Shown here: positions 15,997 through 23,408 of the stretch, in pieces
Numbering within the stretch: position 1 is the stretch's first letter
How the letters are laid out: every line of letters starts with the position of its first letter
NCBI GenBank assembly: GCA_026713545.1
Contig: JAPOOG010000017.1
Span: 1 to 46,696, forward strand
Origin: Bryobacterales bacterium
Lineage (GTDB): Bacteria; Acidobacteriota; Terriglobia; Bryobacterales; UBA6623
Direction of reading: 5' to 3'
DNA: 46,696 nt
The notes under the pieces: generated by a model
What the model saw: the letters and a program-made list of their open reading frames with translations, nothing else
Told to the model about the DNA's origin: nothing
Database searches by the model: none
Position numbers and translations under genes: made by a program

Positions 15997-16428
15997 ATGG
16001 CAATGGATGTAGGTGGAAGCGGCGGTGGCCCGATGGTCAACATCAACATGACGCCGCTGATCGACGTCTTGTTGGTATTGTTGATTATCTTCATGGTGAT
16101 TACGCCGCTGACCCCAAAGGGTTTGGAGGCGCTGGTCCCGCAGCCCAACCCCGACGCGCAGCAGCAGCAGCAGGAATCCAATACCCGAACGATTGTCGTT
16201 TCGATCAACGCAAACCGCGGCATCATGATCAATCGCGATCCCACCGCGAAGGACCTGTTGGGAGACCGGCTCCAGGACATCTTCAAGACACGGGCCGAGC
16301 GAGTGATGTTCGTTAGAGGAGCGCCGGCTCTGGAATTCATTGAAATAGCCGAGGTCATTGACATTGCCAAGGGTGCCGGCGTCGACAAGATCGGGTTGCT
16401 TACCGAGGACCTAGAATCGGGCGGCTAA
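15997..16428 (+). CDS. exbD: ExbD/TolR-family biopolymer transport protein (second copy)
   Basis: A 143-residue ExbD paralogue. It has a glycine-rich start (MDVGGSGGG), then VNINMTPLIDVLLVLLIIFM with the conserved membrane Asp. The periplasmic part differs from the first copy: it carries a polyglutamine stretch (QQQQQ) after PNPDA, and a FVRGAPALEFIEIAEVIDIA helix. A strong AAAGGAG precedes the ATG, a better site than that of the first copy, suggesting higher translation. Its stop lies 34 bp before the TPR lipoprotein gene. Paired exbD genes after exbB are common in Acidobacteriota and Myxococcota. Confidence 0.93.
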   Translation: MAMDVGGSGGGPMVNINMTPLIDVLLVLLIIFMVITPLTPKGLEALVPQPNPDAQQQQQESNTRTIVVSINANRGIMINRDPTAKDLLGDRLQDIFKTRAERVMFVRGAPALEFIEIAEVIDIAKGAGVDKIGLLTEDLESGG

Positions 16429-16462
16429 GAACCACCCAGCCGGAGAGACGGAGCGGAAAACC

Positions 16463-17269
16463 ATGAGACGGTTTCTACAAGTTCTTCTATTGCTTGCCCT
16501 GGTGGGAGGCGTTCTTCTCACCACCGGGTGCATGGACAAGATCAACTACCTCAGGGCGCGGAATGAATTGAACCACGGCGTGCGCGCATTCAGTCAGTCC
16601 AACTATCAAACCGCTGTTCAGCGCTTCGACCAAGCCATCGAATATGATCCGGATCTGTTGGCGGCCCGTTCCTATCGCGCGTCGTCGTTCATGATGCAAT
16701 ACATCCCGGGCGGCGAGTCCGAAGAGAACATGCAAATCGCCAGGATGGCACTGGATGGCTTCCAGGGGGTTCTTGAGCGTGATGAGAAGAATGAAATCGC
16801 CCTCGCCAGCATTGCGTCTCTGTACTTCAGCATGAGGGAGTTCGAGTTGTCCAAAGAGACGTACCGCGCTCTGATTGGCGTCAATCCGCAGAACAAGGAA
16901 GCGCACTACACGATCGGAGTCATCAACTGGTCGATCACTTTTCCGCGAGACATGCAGGTTCGGGCAGAGATCGGCATGCAACTCGACGAGCCTGGTCCGA
17001 TCAAGGATGAGGAAGCTCGCCAGGAACTGGCCGAGGAGAACCTTCCGTTGATCGAAGAGGGACTGGGAGCCCTCAATGCGGCCATCGAGATCGATCCCCA
17101 ATACGACGATGCGATGGCCTACGTAAACCTGCTCTACCGCCGCTGGGCCGACATCGCGGAATCCACAGAAGAATACGAGAAGTACACGACGATGGCCGAC
17201 GAGTGGGTCCAGAAGAGCCTGGAAACCAAAAAGATCAAGGCGGAAGCGGAGATCCAGGAGTTCCAGTAG
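16463..17269 (+). CDS. TPR-repeat lipoprotein
   Basis: A 268-residue protein with a lipoprotein-like signal: a hydrophobic stretch (FLQVLLLLALVGGVLL) and a cysteine at position 23 in LLTTGC. The mature part is helical with tetratricopeptide repeats, e.g. AVQRFDQAIEYDPDLLAA near residues 51-68, a central repeat ending ALIGVNPQNKEAHYTIG, and ALNAAIEIDPQYDDAMAYVN near 208-227. TPRs bind proteins, so this may be a periplasmic scaffold for the Ton machinery encoded just upstream (inference from position). GGAGAGACGGAG precedes the ATG. A hairpin 18 bp after the stop probably ends the tonB-exbBD-TPR transcript. Confidence 0.85.
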   Translation: MRRFLQVLLLLALVGGVLLTTGCMDKINYLRARNELNHGVRAFSQSNYQTAVQRFDQAIEYDPDLLAARSYRASSFMMQYIPGGESEENMQIARMALDGFQGVLERDEKNEIALASIASLYFSMREFELSKETYRALIGVNPQNKEAHYTIGVINWSITFPRDMQVRAEIGMQLDEPGPIKDEEARQELAEENLPLIEEGLGALNAAIEIDPQYDDAMAYVNLLYRRWADIAESTEEYEKYTTMADEWVQKSLETKKIKAEAEIQEFQ

Positions 17270-17280
17270 AACGACGGTTT

Positions 17281-17286
17281 TATAAT
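17281..17286 (+). promoter_or_regulatory. Perfect TATAAT hexamer upstream of rel
   Basis: A consensus -10 hexamer lies 72 bp before the rel ATG, just ahead of the hairpin at 17288-17319. No good -35 is visible at the usual spacing. If active, the leader of the rel mRNA would begin inside the hairpin. Confidence 0.3.
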
Positions 17287-17287
17287 T

Positions 17288-17319
17288 GAGCCCTGAGGAG
17301 CATGTGCTTCTCGGGGCTT
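17288..17319 (+). terminator. Long hairpin between the TPR gene and rel, probable terminator
   Basis: GAGCCCTGAGGAGCA (17288-17302) and TGCTTCTCGGGGCTT (17305-17319) can pair as RNA over all 15 positions with three G-U wobbles, leaving a very tight turn (in practice a 4-nt loop). CTTGTATCTGT follows, only moderately U-rich. Position after the last gene of the Ton operon supports termination, though attenuation of rel is an alternative. Confidence 0.6.
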
Positions 17320-17357
17320 CTTGTATCTGTCATGGCGGATTGCCCGGCAGGTTTGCG

Positions 17358-19562
17358 ATGTCAACGTCTCCCGTTGCCGCTGACCGACCCCTGCTCCCCG
17401 ACTCCCTCCTTCAGCGCTTCGACGCCTTGGAAGCGAAGCTCCGCAAAGCCCGTCCACACGACGACCTGAAGCCGCTGCGAGAAGCCTTCGAGTACGCCGC
17501 CTGCCGTCACGAGTCCCAGACGCGCGCTTCCGGCGAACTGTATATTGCGCACCCCCTGGAAGTGGCCCACATCCTTGCCGACCGGCGATTGGACAGAGTG
17601 TGCCTGATCACCAGCCTGCTCCATGATGTCGTCGAGGATACCGCCGCCGGCTTGGACGAGATCGAGCGTCGCTTCGGACCTGAAGTCGCAGGGTGCGTAG
17701 ACGGCGTCACCAAACTCAGCCTCCTTGATTACAACTCGACCCATGCCCAGCAGGCTGAGAACTACCGCAAGATGCTGCTGGCGATGGTCCGCGACATTCG
17801 TGTGATCCTCGTTAAGCTCGCCGATCGTCTGCATAACATGCGGACCTTGGAGTATCTTTCCGAAGAAAAACAACGACGAATAGCCCGGGAAACGCGGGAG
17901 ATCTATGCACCGATCGCCCTGCGTCTCGGGATGGGCCGAATATGGGGCGAGCTAAGAGACCTCGCCTTCGCCTACCTCGAGCCCCAGGCCCATCGAGAGA
18001 TTGCTGCGTACATCGAGTCCCGGCGAGAGGTCGATGACAATTTCCTGCATCAAGTAAAGGAAATCATCTCCAGGCTGCTTGATGAAGCGGGTGTGCCCTG
18101 TACGGTCGAGGGAAGAATCAAGAGCCCTTCTTCGGTTTACGAAAAAACCAAGCGTGGCGTGCCGCTGCCTCAGATGTACGACCTGCTGGCCCTTCGGGTG
18201 ATCACTGACACCGAGAAAAATTGCTATGCGGCTCTGGGACTCATCAACAACCGCTGGACACCGGTCACGGGTACGATCAATGACTACATTTCCCGCCCGC
18301 GGCCGAACCTCTACCAGTCGCTGCATACTTCCTTGATCACCGACAAGGGCCAGAAGTTCGAGGTCCAGATCCGTACCTGGGATATGCACAAAATGGCGGA
18401 GGAAGGAATCTGCGCCCACTGGAAATACAAAGAAGGACGGATCGGAGCCGATGCCGATGATCAGCGGATGGCTTGGCTGCGGCAGCTTGTCGAGTGGCAA
18501 CAGGACATGCCGGATCCGACCGACTTCATGTCAACTCTGAAAGTCGACTTGTATCCGGAAGAGGTCTATGTCTTCACTCCGAAGGGCAAGTTGCTGGTCT
18601 TGCCGCAGGGAGCCACACCAGTCGACTTTGCTTATCTGATCCACACGGAAGTCGGCCATACCTGCGTCGGCGCCAAGGTGAATGGAAGGATCGTTCCCCT
18701 CAAGTACAACCTCTCCAACGGAGACACCGTCGAGATCATCACGCAAGCCGGCCATGCTCCGAGCCGTGACTGGCTGAGCTTCGTCAGGACATCGAGGGCG
18801 CGAAACAAGATCAAGCATTGGCTTAACACACACCGTCGTAAGCGGGCCGAAGAGATTGGCCTCAAGCTTCTCGACAAAGAAGCGAAACGCATGCGCATCT
18901 CGTTGAAGAAGATTGATGATGGGATCTGGGAAAGGGTCTGTCGGGACTATGGTTTCTCCAAGCCGGCGGATCTGTACGCCGCGTTGGGTTATGGACGCTA
19001 CTCGGCCAAACAGATTCTGTCGAAGTTCCTGCCGGAAGACGATCGGCAATCTGCTCGCACGGCACCTACCCAGCCCAAACCGGCGGTCTCCAGGCGTCCC
19101 GGTGCCTCGCCTGGCGAGTCACTGATCGTCAGCGGTATCGACGACATGCTCGTTTACCGCGCCGGTTGTTGTAATCCGATTCGAGGAGAGCCGATCGTCG
19201 GCTATGTTACACGCGGCAAGGGGGTTGCTGTCCACGCAACCAGTTGCGCGAACGTCGAAAACCTGATGTACGATGCCGAGCGCCGGATCGATGTCCAGTG
19301 GGCGAATGCCGAAGCGGAAGAACTGAACTACGAGGCCAAGTTGGAGATCCGGGTCGACGATCGCCCCGGACTGCTGAACGAGATTACCTCCATCCTTTCG
19401 GACGAAGGCATCAACATTTCACAACTCTCGAGTCGAGCGCCGACGCGCGGGGGACCTGCACTGATCGATACCACGATCTCCGTACGGGATCTGGCTCAGC
19501 TCACTCGCGTTATTGCGTCAATCCAACGCGTCCCGCACGTGAGTGAAGTCAGACGTAGCTGA
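17358..19562 (+). CDS. rel: Bifunctional (p)ppGpp synthetase/hydrolase (RelA/SpoT family)
   Basis: A 734-residue stringent-response enzyme that makes and degrades ppGpp. The start at 17358 begins MSTSPVAADRP; a TTG at 17286 in frame would place the start in the hairpin. The N-terminal HD hydrolase domain has H-x-V-A style HPLEVAHILAD and LLHDVVEDT (His89-Asp90), so hydrolase activity should be intact. The synthetase domain shows IKSPSSVYEKTKRG, DLLALRVI, YISRPRPNLYQSLHTS and EVQIRTWDMHKMAEEG. TGS follows (VYVFTPKGKLLVLPQGATPVDFAY written in part), then a cysteine pair in AGCCNPIRGEPIVGYVTRG, and a C-terminal ACT domain (IRVDDRPGLLNEITSILSDE). It appears to be a single long Rel of the usual length. 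Confidence 0.96.
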   Translation: MSTSPVAADRPLLPDSLLQRFDALEAKLRKARPHDDLKPLREAFEYAACRHESQTRASGELYIAHPLEVAHILADRRLDRVCLITSLLHDVVEDTAAGLDEIERRFGPEVAGCVDGVTKLSLLDYNSTHAQQAENYRKMLLAMVRDIRVILVKLADRLHNMRTLEYLSEEKQRRIARETREIYAPIALRLGMGRIWGELRDLAFAYLEPQAHREIAAYIESRREVDDNFLHQVKEIISRLLDEAGVPCTVEGRIKSPSSVYEKTKRGVPLPQMYDLLALRVITDTEKNCYAALGLINNRWTPVTGTINDYISRPRPNLYQSLHTSLITDKGQKFEVQIRTWDMHKMAEEGICAHWKYKEGRIGADADDQRMAWLRQLVEWQQDMPDPTDFMSTLKVDLYPEEVYVFTPKGKLLVLPQGATPVDFAYLIHTEVGHTCVGAKVNGRIVPLKYNLSNGDTVEIITQAGHAPSRDWLSFVRTSRARNKIKHWLNTHRRKRAEEIGLKLLDKEAKRMRISLKKIDDGIWERVCRDYGFSKPADLYAALGYGRYSAKQILSKFLPEDDRQSARTAPTQPKPAVSRRPGASPGESLIVSGIDDMLVYRAGCCNPIRGEPIVGYVTRGKGVAVHATSCANVENLMYDAERRIDVQWANAEAEELNYEAKLEIRVDDRPGLLNEITSILSDEGINISQLSSRAPTRGGPALIDTTISVRDLAQLTRVIASIQRVPHVSEVRRS

Positions 19563-19573
19563 CCTGAAACATC

Positions 19574-19646
19574 CCCCTGATCAAGCCGCGTTGACACCGG
19601 TCGGGTGTTTCCCGCTTGGATGATCAACGCAGGCGGTGGAAAAACC
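19574..19646. repeat. Dispersed palindromic repeat B, copy 1
   Basis: This roughly 73-bp segment after rel is related to 44438-44512. Shared blocks are CCCCTGATCAAGC, CGTTG, TGTTTCC-GCTTG, ATGATC and GGAAAAAC, in the same order and spacing. CAAGC near the left and GCTTG near the right can pair, with flanking GAT/ATC. It lies 12 bp after the rel stop, between convergent genes. Confidence 0.65.
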
Positions 19647-19798
19647 AGCCGTCAGACGCTGCACGTTTCTTGCCGGGCGTCGGCTTCTGCTGTTCAGCCG
19701 GGTTCACTCCACGTTCTCCCACTGCAATTCGCGAACGGCGGCGTGAGTCCATGGATTTACATCCACGGCTGTTCGGTGGGTGAGTGCGGCAGGCGCCA

Positions 19799-20251
19799 TC
19801 AATCGACGTAGGCGATGCAGTCGATCTGGAGCAGTTGACCGGGGCGCCGGAAACCGGTCGCGCCGAAGTAGTTTCGCGCGGGCTTCGGATCAGGGAAAAA
19901 GGTGTTGTAGGTCTCCGTCATCGGCCCCCAGTTGTTCACGGGGTCGACGAGCGAGACCTGCACCTTGAGCACGTTGGCCATTGAGGAACCGGCACGCTCC
20001 AGCGATTCCTTCATGAGCGTCAGGCAATCGGCGGTTTGTTGCTGGACGTCACCGGGACCGTCCGGGCGCCGTCTCGGATACCAGCCGCCGATGCCTCCGA
20101 GGAACAGCAAGTGACCGGAGCGCAAAGGACCGCCGGTGCGCTCCTTCTTCGGTGTCCAGTCATCGGCGGCCTGTGCGGAAGAAGCTCCCGCAAGGCCGAG
20201 CGCCACGGCCATCATGGCTTCGCGGCGTGAGTTGGATTTCCCATCGGGCAT
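19799..20251 (-). CDS. Exported RidA/YjgF-family protein
   Basis: A 150-residue protein of the RidA family, whose cytosolic members deaminate reactive enamine/imine intermediates from amino-acid metabolism. Unusually, it begins with a twin-arginine-like leader: SNSRREAMMAVALGLAGASSAQA, ending in an A-x-A cleavage site. The core shows SGHLLFLGGIGGW, DVQQQTADCLTLMKESLERAGSS, VLKVQVSLVDP and PARNYFGATGFRRPGQLLQI, where the Arg before NYFG aligns with the substrate-carboxylate-binding Arg. AGAGGAGGA precedes the ATG. It is divergent from the biotin carboxylase gene across 125 bp. Extracytoplasmic RidA homologues occur in Acidobacteriota but their role is unknown. Confidence 0.85.
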   Translation of the reverse strand: MPDGKSNSRREAMMAVALGLAGASSAQAADDWTPKKERTGGPLRSGHLLFLGGIGGWYPRRRPDGPGDVQQQTADCLTLMKESLERAGSSMANVLKVQVSLVDPVNNWGPMTETYNTFFPDPKPARNYFGATGFRRPGQLLQIDCIAYVD

Positions 20252-20376
20252 GGCTAGATCTTCCTCCTCTGTACTGCTCGGTTGTAAGGGTCCTCACAAA
20301 ATAGCACAGGAACGGAGAGCTCCTGCGCGTTGCTACAATCGGCGTCTGCCCGCGCTCCGAGCCGGGCTGGGTTCGC

Positions 20377-21876
20377 ATGTTCCGAAAGATCCTGATCGCT
20401 AATCGCGGAGAAATAGCAGTCCGGGTGATCCGCACCTGCAGAGCGATGGGCATCACGGCGGTGGCCGTGTACTCTGACGCCGACCGCGCGTCACTGCACG
20501 TGCGACTCGCCGACGAGGCCTTGCGGATCGGACCTTCGCCAGCCCACGAGAGTTACCTGAATATAGAAAGGATTCTCAAGGCCGCGCGTGATTCCGGCGC
20601 CGATGCGATCCATCCGGGGTATGGGTTTCTCAGCGAGAACGCCGAGTTCGTCGAGGCCTGTGTCCTGGCAGGGTTGACGTTCATTGGGCCGACAGCGTCC
20701 GCGATGCGGCTGATGGGTTCGAAGACGCGCGCACGGGAGGCGATGAGGGCCGCCGGAGTCCCCGTCGTACCCGGCACGGCCGAGCCGGCAGCGAGTTTCG
20801 ATGAAGCTCTGAAGGCGGCCAGCACGATTGGCTTTCCCGTCATGCTCAAAGCTGCCGCTGGCGGCGGCGGCAAGGGCATGCGGTTGGTTGCGTCGGCGGC
20901 CGAGATGGCGCCGGAGTACGAACAGGCTCGCGGCGAGGCCCAACAGGCTTTCGGGAACCCGGAAATCTATATCGAGAAGGCGATGGTCAAACCGCGTCAT
21001 ATCGAAGTCCAGGTCCTGGCGGATGGATGCGGCAACGTGATCCATCTTTGGGAAAGGGAATGCTCATTGCAGCGGCGCCATCAAAAAGTCTTGGAGGAAG
21101 CGCCGGCTCCCCTCGTCGATGAGCACCCGTCATTGCGAGAGCGGATTACGAAGGCCGGCGTTGAGGCGGCCTCGGCAGCGGGTTATGTGAACGCCGGGAC
21201 CGTGGAGTTTCTCGCTGACGCGGAAGGACGGTTCTACTTCCTCGAAATGAATACCCGCCTGCAGGTCGAGCACCCCGTCACGGAGATGATCACCCGGCTT
21301 GATCTGGTGCGTGAGCAGATTCGCATTGCCGCGGGCGCGAAGCTTCCCCTTCGGCAAGAGGATGTCGGGTTGCACGGTCACGCGATCGAATGTCGCGTCT
21401 ACGCGGAGGATCCTGACAATCAGTTCTTTCCCTCACCAGGCGAAATCACTTCGCTGACCGAACCGGGAGGGCCGGGAGTACGCGTCGATTCGGGATCGTA
21501 CGAGGGCTGGTCGGTGCCCATGGAATACGACCCGCTCATTGCGAAGTTGGTCGTTTGGGACAAGGATAGGGATTCCGCAGTAGCACGCCTGCGCACTGCT
21601 CTTCGGGAATACAATGTGACGGGAATCCGGACGACACTCGGCTTCTTCCGGGACATCATTGAAGATGAGGAATTCCGTGCGGGACGGATCGACACCGGTT
21701 TTATCGGCCGCTGGATGGAGCGTAGAGCGTTGCCGCGGTCGGACGAATCAGCGCGGAGGATCGCTGTCGTCGGCGCCGGCGTGCGATTTCTTCGGACCGC
21801 CGCTCAGAGCACGAGAAAGTCTGGGCTGCCCGCCAGCGCCTGGAAGCGGGCCGGCCGGGACGTGTTGCTGCGGTGA
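20377..21876 (+). CDS. Biotin carboxylase subunit of an acyl-CoA carboxylase
   Basis: A 499-residue ATP-grasp enzyme that carboxylates biotin on a carrier protein, the first half-reaction of acetyl- or propionyl-CoA carboxylase. It opens FRKILIANRGEIAVRVIRTC. The glycine-rich ATP loop is KAAAGGGGKGMR near residue 162. Next come ERECSLQRRHQKVLEEAP and the metal-binding FLEMNTRLQVEHPVTE with the catalytic Arg after it. The last roughly 50 residues (after GFIGRWMERR) extend beyond the core AccC and resemble the linker of propionyl/methylcrotonyl-type subunits. A separate biotin carrier gene follows after 27 bp. No carboxyltransferase gene is in the window. That set suggests an acyl-CoA carboxylase of the degradative type rather than fatty-acid synthesis AccC; I cannot decide the substrate. 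Confidence 0.93.
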   Translation: MFRKILIANRGEIAVRVIRTCRAMGITAVAVYSDADRASLHVRLADEALRIGPSPAHESYLNIERILKAARDSGADAIHPGYGFLSENAEFVEACVLAGLTFIGPTASAMRLMGSKTRAREAMRAAGVPVVPGTAEPAASFDEALKAASTIGFPVMLKAAAGGGGKGMRLVASAAEMAPEYEQARGEAQQAFGNPEIYIEKAMVKPRHIEVQVLADGCGNVIHLWERECSLQRRHQKVLEEAPAPLVDEHPSLRERITKAGVEAASAAGYVNAGTVEFLADAEGRFYFLEMNTRLQVEHPVTEMITRLDLVREQIRIAAGAKLPLRQEDVGLHGHAIECRVYAEDPDNQFFPSPGEITSLTEPGGPGVRVDSGSYEGWSVPMEYDPLIAKLVVWDKDRDSAVARLRTALREYNVTGIRTTLGFFRDIIEDEEFRAGRIDTGFIGRWMERRALPRSDESARRIAVVGAGVRFLRTAAQSTRKSGLPASAWKRAGRDVLLR

Positions 21877-21903
21877 GCGGATGAGCCCCGCTGCGTGACC
21901 GCG

Positions 21904-22404
21904 ATGAAGCTGCTTTCGACAATCGGTGACAAGCAAGTGACCTTGGAGTTGCAGCGCGATTCCTCGTCTTTGGTCAGCTTTCGAATCGACGATGAAGCCG
22001 GCGAAGCCGACATTCGGGAGATCGCGCCTCTCACTTACTCTGTCATCGAGGCCGACCGCCATTACGATGTGCGCATCCACGAACGCGGCAACGATATGTT
22101 TGACGTTGCCGTCAACGGAGCGGCGTATCCGGTTACAGTGACCGATCCGAGGCGCTGGACTCCGTCCGGGGGCGCATCGGACGCCTCCGGACCCCGGAAA
22201 GTAAAAGCGTCCATGCCCGGCAAGGTCGTCAAATTGTTGGTTCAGGAAGGCGAAGAAGTCGACGCGGCGCAAGGACTCGTCATCGTGGAGGCGATGAAGA
22301 TGCAGAATGCGATGAAGTCGCCGAAGGCCGGTAGGGTCGCCGTCATCGAAGTGGCGGAGGGCGGTTCGGTAGCCCCTGGCGAGACGCTTGTCGTCATCGA
22401 ATGA
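21904..22404 (+). CDS. Biotin carboxyl carrier protein
   Basis: A 166-residue carrier for the carboxylase encoded upstream. The C-terminal biotinyl domain starts at ASMPGKVVKLLVQEGEEVD and contains EAMKMQN, whose Lys (residue 132 from the ATG at 21904) is the biotinylation site; the domain ends GETLVVIE. The N-terminal 90 residues form a small domain (TYSVIEADRHYDVRI, MFDVAVNGAAYPVTV) of the type that docks carrier to carboxylase in propionyl-CoA carboxylases. A GTG at 21895 is an alternative start adding three residues. The DnaC-like gene begins 12 bp after its stop. Confidence 0.92.
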   Translation: MKLLSTIGDKQVTLELQRDSSSLVSFRIDDEAGEADIREIAPLTYSVIEADRHYDVRIHERGNDMFDVAVNGAAYPVTVTDPRRWTPSGGASDASGPRKVKASMPGKVVKLLVQEGEEVDAAQGLVIVEAMKMQNAMKSPKAGRVAVIEVAEGGSVAPGETLVVIE

Positions 22405-22416
22405 AGGATAGAACCA

Positions 22417-23181
22417 ATGCCTGCACGACCGGATTGTCCTTCATGCGGCGGAACCGGATGGATGGAAGTTGACAAAGGCGGTGTGGCCGCAGTTGTCCGT
22501 TGCGGCTGTGCGGAGGCACAGCGTCAGGGGACCTTGCTGAAAAGGGCGGGCATCCCTGAGCGATTCCAGCAGGCGAGCTTTGACAACTTCAGACTTCCCC
22601 GTGATAACCCGATCCAGAACCGTGCACTGGCGGAAGCGATGATCGAAGTCAAGGGCTATGCGCGGGAGTTTCCGCTGGCCCCAAAACCAGGATTGATGCT
22701 GCAGGGGACGCCGGGCGTCGGCAAGACCCACCTCGCCTGCGCCGTGCTGCAGGGTCTCGTCGAGCGGGGCTTCGAGGGGTTGTTCTTTGACTACCAGAAC
22801 CTGCTGGACCGGATTCGCGCGGGGTACAACCCGGCGGCCGGCACGAGCGAGCGCGAAGCCTATCGGTCGGCGCTCGAGAGCGAGGTCCTGCTGCTCGACG
22901 ACTTGGGCTCTCACCGTGTAAGCGATTGGGTGGTGGACGTGGTGACGAGCATTATCAACCACCGCTACAACGCCAGGAAAGCCCTCATCGTCACCACCAA
23001 CCTTCCTGACGAGGACTTGGGAGACCGCAAGAGCGCCAAGAACCCTGAGACCGGCCATTATCAAATCAAAGACACGCTGGCCCAACGGATCGGCCCGCAG
23101 GCACGCTCCCGGCTGTTCGAGATGTGCAAAGTGGTGCGGATCGTGGCCCGCGACTACCGTCTGAAGGACGTGCGTCGGTAG
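22417..23181 (+). CDS. DnaC/IstB-like AAA+ ATPase, possible helicase loader
   Basis: A 254-residue ATPase. The N-terminus has a zinc-ribbon-like motif (CPSCGGTGW with CGC about 20 residues on). Then comes RFQQASFDNF, typical of DnaC/DnaI-type loaders. Walker A is GTPGVGKTH near residues 98-106, Walker B VLLLDDLGS near 155-163, and a sensor-1-like LIVTTNLP follows. The C-terminal R-rich RIGPQARSRLFEM fits the arginine finger region. Such proteins load the replicative helicase or serve transposons. It is not next to an istA gene and is clearly different from the IstB at 37450-38220, so a chromosomal loader is more likely. It is only 12 bp downstream of the biotin carrier gene. Confidence 0.87.
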   Translation: MPARPDCPSCGGTGWMEVDKGGVAAVVRCGCAEAQRQGTLLKRAGIPERFQQASFDNFRLPRDNPIQNRALAEAMIEVKGYAREFPLAPKPGLMLQGTPGVGKTHLACAVLQGLVERGFEGLFFDYQNLLDRIRAGYNPAAGTSEREAYRSALESEVLLLDDLGSHRVSDWVVDVVTSIINHRYNARKALIVTTNLPDEDLGDRKSAKNPETGHYQIKDTLAQRIGPQARSRLFEMCKVVRIVARDYRLKDVRR

Positions 23182-23226
23182 ACATCTTCCGCCTCTTCCG
23201 CCCGAGCGCCCGTCGCATCAAGGTCA

Positions 23227-23405
23227 GCCTGCATTTCTCACCACGTGGCGAGGCGAAGTGCGTGAGAGGGCCTGTCAGGATGAGGCGCGAGCCGCTTGGC
23301 GCGCGCAGGTGTACTTGACCGTACATCGAGCACGGCAAGCAAGCGCAACGAAGTCATGGCGGTCGTATCGCGTGCTTCGGCCGTCGGGTGGTGAGCAATG
23401 CAGGC
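23227..23405. repeat. Palindromic intergenic element A, copy 1 (179 bp)
   Basis: The element is bounded by inverted ends GCCTGCATTTCTCACCAC (23227-23244) and GTGGTGAGCAATGCAGGC (23388-23405), which match at 17 of 18 positions. The stem can extend inward: the left CGAAGTGCGTG and right CGCGTGCTTCG pair fully as RNA if G-U wobbles are allowed. A GTAC-ttgacc-GTAC mini-hairpin lies in the middle. The element fills the space between two convergent genes; its right end is 3 nt from the stop codon of the beta-helix gene. Short open frames across it are artefacts. It lacks a transposase gene, as MITE- or REP-like elements do. Confidence 0.85.
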
Positions 23406-23408
23406 CAG

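Noticed and set aside
20334-20339. TACAAT as a promoter for the biotin carboxylase gene
   Set aside because: No acceptable -35 hexamer at 16-18 bp upstream; too weak to list as a feature.
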